The notes under the pieces were generated by a model. That model had not been told where the DNA came from. It saw nothing but the letters and a program-made list of their open reading frames with translations, and searched no databases. The translations under genes were made by a program, and so were the position numbers. DNA of 64,000 bases from Actimicrobium antarcticum (GTDB lineage Bacteria; Pseudomonadota; Gammaproteobacteria; Burkholderiales; Burkholderiaceae_D), in contig NZ_BAAAZE010000001.1 in assembly GCF_039536745.1 (NCBI RefSeq), forward strand, positions 124,001 to 188,000, in the 5' to 3' direction. Numbering within the stretch: position 1 is the stretch's first letter; each line of letters opens with the position of its first letter. Below are positions 59,495 through 64,000 of this stretch, piece by piece.

Positions 59495-61870
59495 CTACAG
59501 CGCCTTGTGCCGCAGTCGTAGTGCATTGAGAATCACAGACACCGAACTCAAACTCATTGCGGCACTCGCAATCATGGGACTGAGCAAAATCCCAAACCAG
59601 GGATAAAGAATGCCGGCGGCAATCGGCACGCCGAGAAAATTGTAGATGAAGGCAAAAAACAGGTTTTGCCGAATATTTTTCATCGTATGCGCACTAAGCA
59701 AGCGCGCTTTGGCAATGCCGCGTAAATCACCCTTGACCAGCACGACACGCGCACTGTTCATCGCGACGTCGGTGCCGGTTCCCATGGCAATGCCAACGTT
59801 CGCTTGTGCCAGCGCCGGTGCATCGTTGACGCCATCGCCTGCCATTGCCACGATGCGGCCTTGCTGTTGCAACTCTTTGAGATAGTTGAGCTTGTCTTCC
59901 GGCATGACATCGGCCTTGAAATCGTCCAATCCAAGCTGTTTTGCTACTGCCGCGGCTGTAGTCGCATTATCTCCAGTCAAAACAACTATTTTCAAGCCTG
60001 CGGCGTGCAATTGCTCAATGGCTTCCTTGGTAGTGGACTTGATCGGATCTGCGACGCTGACGGTGCCAGCCAACTGCCCGTCCACGGCAAGAAACATGAC
60101 AGTTTGGCCTAACTCTTGCAGTGCTTTTACATCTGCCTGTAAAGCCGATATGTCAATTTTTTGCGCCTCCATCAACCGACTATTTCCCAGGAAAACAAGT
60201 TTGCCTTCGACTTGGCCGCGTACGCCTTGACCGGTAATCGATTCAAATTCTGAAACAGCTTTTGGCGACAACCTTTTTTCAGTAGCGTGCTTGACGATGG
60301 CGACAGCCAACGGATGTTCGCTCAAGGCATCCAGACTGGCAGCGTTATGTAATACGTCGTCCTCGTTGAAGCCTGCCGCCGCTATCACGCGCTGCACGGC
60401 AGGCTTGCCTTCGGTCAGGGTGCCAGTCTTATCGATCACCAGGGTGTCGACTTTTTCCATCAACTCCAGAGCTTCTGCATCCTTAATCAGCACCCCATCC
60501 TGAGCACCGCGTCCGACGCCGACCATGATGGAAATCGGTGTGGCAAGTCCCAAGGCGCAAGGACAGGCAATGATCAAGACAGAAACCGCCGCTACCAAGC
60601 CATTTGCCAGAGCCGGCGAAGGTCCGAATATCGCCCAGATCGCAAAAGACAGAACGGCAATGCCGATAACCGCCGGCACGAACCAACCGGAGACTTGATC
60701 GGCCAATTTCTGAATCGGTGCCCGCGAACGCCCTGCTTCATTGACCATTTGCACTATGCGTGCCAGCAGCGTATCGGTGCCAATCTTGTCGGCGCGCAGT
60801 AGAAACGAGCCGGTTTGATTGACCGTACCGGCGGTGACTTTGCTTCCGGCATTTTTTTCAACCGGAACTGGTTCTCCGGTAATCATCGACTCGTCCACAT
60901 ACGAATGGCCATCGACGATTTCGCCATCCACCGGCACCTTGCCGCCTGGCTTGACACGCAACTGATCGCCAACGTTGACTTGATCGAGGTGAATTTCTTC
61001 TTCCGAGCCATCGGGCTTGACGCGCACTGCGGTATTGGGTGCCAGTTCCAGCAAGGATTTGATCGCGCTATTGGTTTTTGAGCGGGCCCGCAATTCCAAC
61101 ACCTGTCCCATCAACACGAGCGTAATAATGACGGCCGCCGCTTCAAAGTAAAGCGGGATCATGCCATTCATCTTGAATGCTTCCGGCAGCATTGATGGGA
61201 ACAATAATGCAAACACACTGAATAGAAATGCCGCCGAAGTGCCCAGCCCAATCAGGCTGAACATATTGAGATTCCAGGTTGCAAAGGAGGCCCAGGCACG
61301 CACAAAAAATGGCCAGCCGCCCCAAAGCACAACCGGTGTGCCAAGGATTGCTTGCAACCAGTTGGAAGTATTGATGCCCATCCAGTGATGCAGATTCACA
61401 CCTGGAATCAATTCACTCATCGTCACAATCAGCAGCGGCAAGCTCAGCACCAGGCTGACCCAGAAGCGGCGCGTCATGTCGTCGAGTTCGCTGCTATCTT
61501 CAGCAGCGCTCGCTTCCATTGGCTCCAGATTCATTCCGCACTTGGGGCATGTTCCTGGGCCGACTTGTTGCACTTCCGGATGCATCGGGCAGGTGCAGAT
61601 CACATCCTTGGCGGGCGCCGTTTGTGCAGGCGTCACGCCGGTTTTCGGCTGGATATATTGCTGCGGATCGGCGTGAAATTTTTCGATGCAGCGGTGACTG
61701 CAAAAAAAGTATGTCTTGCCGACATAGTCGACCGACTTGGCCGGATCAGGCGTAACCTTCATGCCGCACACAGGGTCAAGCAGTACGGACTCGGATGACG
61801 GTGCCCCGGATGAAGATGCCGCGTGGCTTGCGCAGCCTTCATGTTGATGCGACTTGTCCATGTGTCCCAT
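59495..61870 (-). CDS. copA: Copper-type P1B ATPase with YHS and CPMHP metal-binding domains
   Basis: A 791-residue efflux ATPase. A His-rich start (HMDKSHQHEGCASH) precedes a YHS/TRASH domain (DPVCGMKV 32-39 and YFFCSHRCIEKF 54-65), then a heavy-metal-binding domain CTCPMHPEV...TCPKCGM (92-113). Membrane helices follow, with the TGE actuator motif (331-333), the ion-path CPC (436-438), phosphorylation site DKTGT (480-484), HP in SEHPLA, and GDGVNDAP. The CPC and the Cys-Met domains fit Cu(I)/Ag(I) export; the N-terminal build is like the CopF/SilP-type branch rather than CopA with CxxC HMA domains. Confidence 0.93.
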   Translation of the reverse strand: MGHMDKSHQHEGCASHAASSSGAPSSESVLLDPVCGMKVTPDPAKSVDYVGKTYFFCSHRCIEKFHADPQQYIQPKTGVTPAQTAPAKDVICTCPMHPEVQQVGPGTCPKCGMNLEPMEASAAEDSSELDDMTRRFWVSLVLSLPLLIVTMSELIPGVNLHHWMGINTSNWLQAILGTPVVLWGGWPFFVRAWASFATWNLNMFSLIGLGTSAAFLFSVFALLFPSMLPEAFKMNGMIPLYFEAAAVIITLVLMGQVLELRARSKTNSAIKSLLELAPNTAVRVKPDGSEEEIHLDQVNVGDQLRVKPGGKVPVDGEIVDGHSYVDESMITGEPVPVEKNAGSKVTAGTVNQTGSFLLRADKIGTDTLLARIVQMVNEAGRSRAPIQKLADQVSGWFVPAVIGIAVLSFAIWAIFGPSPALANGLVAAVSVLIIACPCALGLATPISIMVGVGRGAQDGVLIKDAEALELMEKVDTLVIDKTGTLTEGKPAVQRVIAAAGFNEDDVLHNAASLDALSEHPLAVAIVKHATEKRLSPKAVSEFESITGQGVRGQVEGKLVFLGNSRLMEAQKIDISALQADVKALQELGQTVMFLAVDGQLAGTVSVADPIKSTTKEAIEQLHAAGLKIVVLTGDNATTAAAVAKQLGLDDFKADVMPEDKLNYLKELQQQGRIVAMAGDGVNDAPALAQANVGIAMGTGTDVAMNSARVVLVKGDLRGIAKARLLSAHTMKNIRQNLFFAFIYNFLGVPIAAGILYPWFGILLSPMIASAAMSLSSVSVILNALRLRHKAL

Positions 61871-62063
61871 CCTTTGCGTGATTGTGCGGCCTCAACTTTT
61901 GTATCCCCATTTACAGTTGACGCCAAAGTTACCTTGTTATCTATGTGTTGCCGAATAATCTAAAAAAATGCATGCATCCCTTGCATAATCGGTCGGTATG
62001 CGTCGCCAAATGGCGCGATTGATTCATACTTTCCAAGGTGACAATCTACGATTCGAAAAAAAC

Positions 62064-62963
62064 TCATATCGCCGTTGGCGGTTGTTGTGAGGTCAAAATG
62101 GCGGCAGCGGCGAGTGCGCCCAATAGAAGTACGCTTTCAATTTGGAGTACGCGCCGAACCACGGCAACTCCCCGCGCGGAGCGACCTGCAGCAGGCAAGC
62201 CGAAGAACTTGTTATAGCCGCCCAATCCAATCGCGCAGGCAACCAGGGCAATTTTTACCAGCAAGGTGAGCCCGTAGCTGCTGCGGGTCAATTGTTCGAC
62301 GGTGCCGATCCGATGCCATGCGTTGTAGAGGCCAGTGCCGATGATGAGGATTACTGCCAGCATGACACCGCGCGACATTACATTCAGATAACGGTCTGTC
62401 ACCGCGAGCGCGAGGGTGGCCACGCGTTGTGGGGTGAGAACGAAGTAGGCCGATACGATGACCGCGCCGGTCCACAATCCGATGCTGAAAAAATGTACGA
62501 CCTCCGCCGCCAATGAGACGCTCAAAATGCCGTTTTCGCCGGCATGCCCCATCGAGGCACGTGTGATGGCAAATGCCACTATGGTCAAAAGCGATGCAGT
62601 GTCGCTAGCACCGCTGGTGCCGCCGCGTACTCGAATGGCAAACAGGATCATCATCGCTAAGATGGTGAGACATCCGATATGTCCATAGTGCGTTGTTGAA
62701 AGCATCATCCAGAACATGGGACCGGCCTCCTGCAGGCTGATACCACCCATCACCGCAGTAGCCGCGTACAGCGCAACGACGCTTGCTACTGCGCTAACTC
62801 CCGCTGCGACCAAATCAAGCTTGCGCAGTGCAGGTTCGACATCATTGCGTTTGACGCCACTTGAACCCAACCAGCGGCGCGCGAACCAAGATCCAACTAG
62901 CCAAATGAAGCCGACATTGAGCAACAACGCTGAGCTGATTTGAAGCAACGCAACTTGATCCAT
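62064..62963 (-). CDS. copD: Copper-resistance inner-membrane protein CopD
   Basis: A 299-residue protein with about eight helices. It has the PcoD/CopD domain pattern with His in SMGHAGENGILSVSLAAEVVHFFSIGLWTGAVIVSAYF, HYGHIGCLTI and GLYNAWHRIG. CopD is thought to move copper across the inner membrane with CopC. It begins one base after the copC stop, so the two are co-translated. Confidence 0.9.
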   Translation of the reverse strand: MDQVALLQISSALLLNVGFIWLVGSWFARRWLGSSGVKRNDVEPALRKLDLVAAGVSAVASVVALYAATAVMGGISLQEAGPMFWMMLSTTHYGHIGCLTILAMMILFAIRVRGGTSGASDTASLLTIVAFAITRASMGHAGENGILSVSLAAEVVHFFSIGLWTGAVIVSAYFVLTPQRVATLALAVTDRYLNVMSRGVMLAVILIIGTGLYNAWHRIGTVEQLTRSSYGLTLLVKIALVACAIGLGGYNKFFGLPAAGRSARGVAVVRRVLQIESVLLLGALAAAAILTSQQPPTAI

Positions 62964-63332
62964 TTATTTCACCGAAAACTTGAAATTTCCCTTGCGACGG
63001 TGACCGTCGTGGCCCGCGACTGCCCACGTCACGGTGTATGCACCAGCCGACAACGTGGGCACTTCCAGGCGCAGAATGGCAGGGTTACTCGCATCCAAAG
63101 TCATCTTGCCTGGCGCGACGGCTTTTCCGCCAGCGTCAGCCAAGCCGATTTTGCTAAAAACTGGCTCCACCTCCTCGTTGAAGGTTAGTGCAATTTCCCT
63201 GGGTGCTGCAGATAGCGTTGCGCCCGCTTCCGGGTTGGAAGTCTTCAGACTCGCGTGGGCAGACGCAAATGGGCTAGCCAAGACTCCTGTCGCCATCGCG
63301 AATGCCACAATTGTCGTGTGCAGTGTTTTCAT
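62964..63332 (-). CDS. copC: Periplasmic copper-binding protein CopC
   Basis: A 122-residue exported protein. The signal peptide ends ...SPFASAHA, so His becomes the first residues of the mature protein (HASLKTSNPEAGATL), a Cu(II) ligand in CopC. PREIALTFNEEVEP, GAYTVTWAVAGHDGHRRKGNFKFSV complete the cupredoxin-like fold, with the late Asp-His pair of the Cu(II) site. The Met-rich Cu(I) loop is absent, so it is a Cu(II)-only type. A copper-type box lies about 270 bases upstream. Confidence 0.92.
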   Translation of the reverse strand: MKTLHTTIVAFAMATGVLASPFASAHASLKTSNPEAGATLSAAPREIALTFNEEVEPVFSKIGLADAGGKAVAPGKMTLDASNPAILRLEVPTLSAGAYTVTWAVAGHDGHRRKGNFKFSVK

Positions 63333-63604
63333 CTTCAGTTTTCCTTGATTGATTACTTGGGTGCTTCCATTGAGGTGATTATCAGGATGTCATCGTTTTT
63401 TCTTCGACGGAAAAACTTTTTCCACCTTGGTGCACATTTTTGCGTATGGCCGGATCAGATACTTTCACACCAATGCTGGGCATCGACATTAGCGGCGCTG
63501 TCTTTTGTGCATGAAAAAGTGAGGAACTAGCGCTAAACTTATTTTCATTGAAATTTTGATGTAAGAAGTTTATTTGTACGCATCCGACAAAAGAGTGACG
63601 CTGA

Positions 63605-63622
63605 GATTACATTTTTGTAATG
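63605..63622. promoter_or_regulatory. ATTACA-N4-TGTAAT box, candidate CopR/CusR site of copC-copD
   Basis: ATTACATTTTTGTAAT (63606-63621) is a perfect inverted repeat within GATTACATTTTTGTAATG. Nearly the same sequence recurs at 63960-63977. Such TTACA/TGTAA repeats are typical binding sites of copper two-component regulators. It is about 270 bases upstream of copC, leaving room for a long leader. The rest of 63333-63685 holds no recognisable gene. Confidence 0.6.
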
Positions 63623-63685
63623 TTCGATTTGTCACGTTCAGATACGGGCAACGTAATGTCTTTTAAGATCATCCTAAGGCGTGGT

Positions 63686-63910
63686 TCAAAAATCGGCTTT
63701 TTGGGGTGACAAGGGCGAGCGGTTTACTTCCACATGAGTTGTGCCTCCGGATCGTGGTGCTGCAATCATTGCGTTGCAGTTCGATGTCATTGAACACCCC
63801 ATCATGCTGCCGTGCATCGTCCACATACCAATTGCAACAACGACAGTCAGTGCGCCTATGACAGCCAAGACAAGTACGACGGCTTTCATGACAGTGGATT
63901 GGTTAGCCAT
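63686..63910 (-). CDS. Small single-helix membrane protein with Met/Cys motif
   Basis: A 74-residue protein starting MANQSTVMK (63910), chosen because GGAGAAAGAA lies just before it; an upstream TTG (63922) would be inside that site. One long helix (AVVLVLAVIGALTVVVAIGMW) is followed by MHGSMMGCSMTSNC, dense in Met and Cys and likely metal binding. No family recognised. It has its own TTACA/TGTAA box about 50 bases upstream. Confidence 0.65.
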   Translation of the reverse strand: MANQSTVMKAVVLVLAVIGALTVVVAIGMWTMHGSMMGCSMTSNCNAMIAAPRSGGTTHVEVNRSPLSPQKADF

Positions 63911-63959
63911 TTCTTTCTCCAAAATGAATCTCTCATTTACAGACGCAGGCCTGATTCAG

Positions 63960-63977
63960 GTTACAGTTTTTGTAATG
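63960..63977. promoter_or_regulatory. TTACA-N5-TGTAA box upstream of the small membrane protein
   Basis: GTTACAGTTTTTGTAATG matches the box at 63605 except for one inserted G and the first base. It lies about 50 bases upstream of the small-protein ATG at 63910, a normal promoter position for the minus strand. Confidence 0.6.
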
Positions 63978-64000
63978 AAGTCCGAAAATTCCGCAGATGT

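Overview
The window looks like the chromosome of a betaproteobacterium, most likely Burkholderiales and perhaps Oxalobacteraceae. This is an inference from the gene families (compact cbb3 operon, modABC-modE, many GGDEF and hybrid-kinase genes, GC-rich coding sequence); there is no rRNA or marker gene to settle it. I found no tRNA, rRNA, CRISPR array or intact IS element. Most genes are housekeeping, respiratory or sensory. Four segments look accessory: 16.7-18.9 kb (recombinase plus KfrA-like protein), 27-31 kb (three-gene enzyme operon), 51.9-57 kb (AT-richer catabolic operon) and 58.3-64 kb (copper resistance next to gene debris).

Layout. 0-4.4 kb: 5' part of ygiQ (minus); a PotD-like binding protein with a periplasmic-sensor diguanylate cyclase (an NspS/MbaA-like pair); a Tim44-like protein. 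4.8-9.2 kb: ArnT-like glycosyltransferase, trxC, and a minus operon of thioesterase, methyltransferase and a membrane/TlpA fusion. 9.6-13.7 kb: a reduced cbb3 oxidase operon (ccoN with a CcoS-like N-terminus, ccoO, a monoheme cytochrome, SCO, a membrane protein). 13.7-16.6 kb: ACR3 arsenite pump and a photolyase/cryptochrome. 16.7-18.9 kb: divergent KfrA/TnpT-like protein and tyrosine recombinase with palindromes between them. 19-26.9 kb: acyl-reductase-like SDR, SulP transporter with a truncated uspA behind it, a degenerate TPR/trypsin-fold protein, a 5'-nucleotidase lipoprotein and kptA. 27-32.4 kb: aromatic-amino-acid-type decarboxylase, TPR/ATP-grasp ligase and PLP enzyme as one tight operon, then an MDR oxidoreductase. 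32.7-46.1 kb: signalling block with GGDEF-EAL, EAL-CBS-GGDEF, two large hybrid histidine kinases, and a class II Fic protein whose start codon lies in a perfect 12-bp palindrome. 46.3-51.4 kb: modABC-modE with a ModE box, a GST and an EamA exporter. 51.9-58.2 kb: IlvD/Edd dehydratase, GntR regulator, amidohydrolase, MFS transporter and an LhgO-like flavoprotein, probably sugar-acid or lactone catabolism. 58.3-64 kb: oxidase debris, tandem operator-like repeats, a Cu P-type ATPase, copC-copD and a small membrane protein, the last two units each preceded by a TTACA/TGTAA copper-type box.

The strongest candidates for undescribed biology are the decarboxylase/ATP-grasp/PLP operon (27051-31173), the transposase-less recombinase/KfrA pair (16706-18941), the binding-protein/diguanylate-cyclase pair (664-3476) and the Fic start-codon palindrome (40521-40551). 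Every product assignment comes from reading motifs in translations; no database search was possible.
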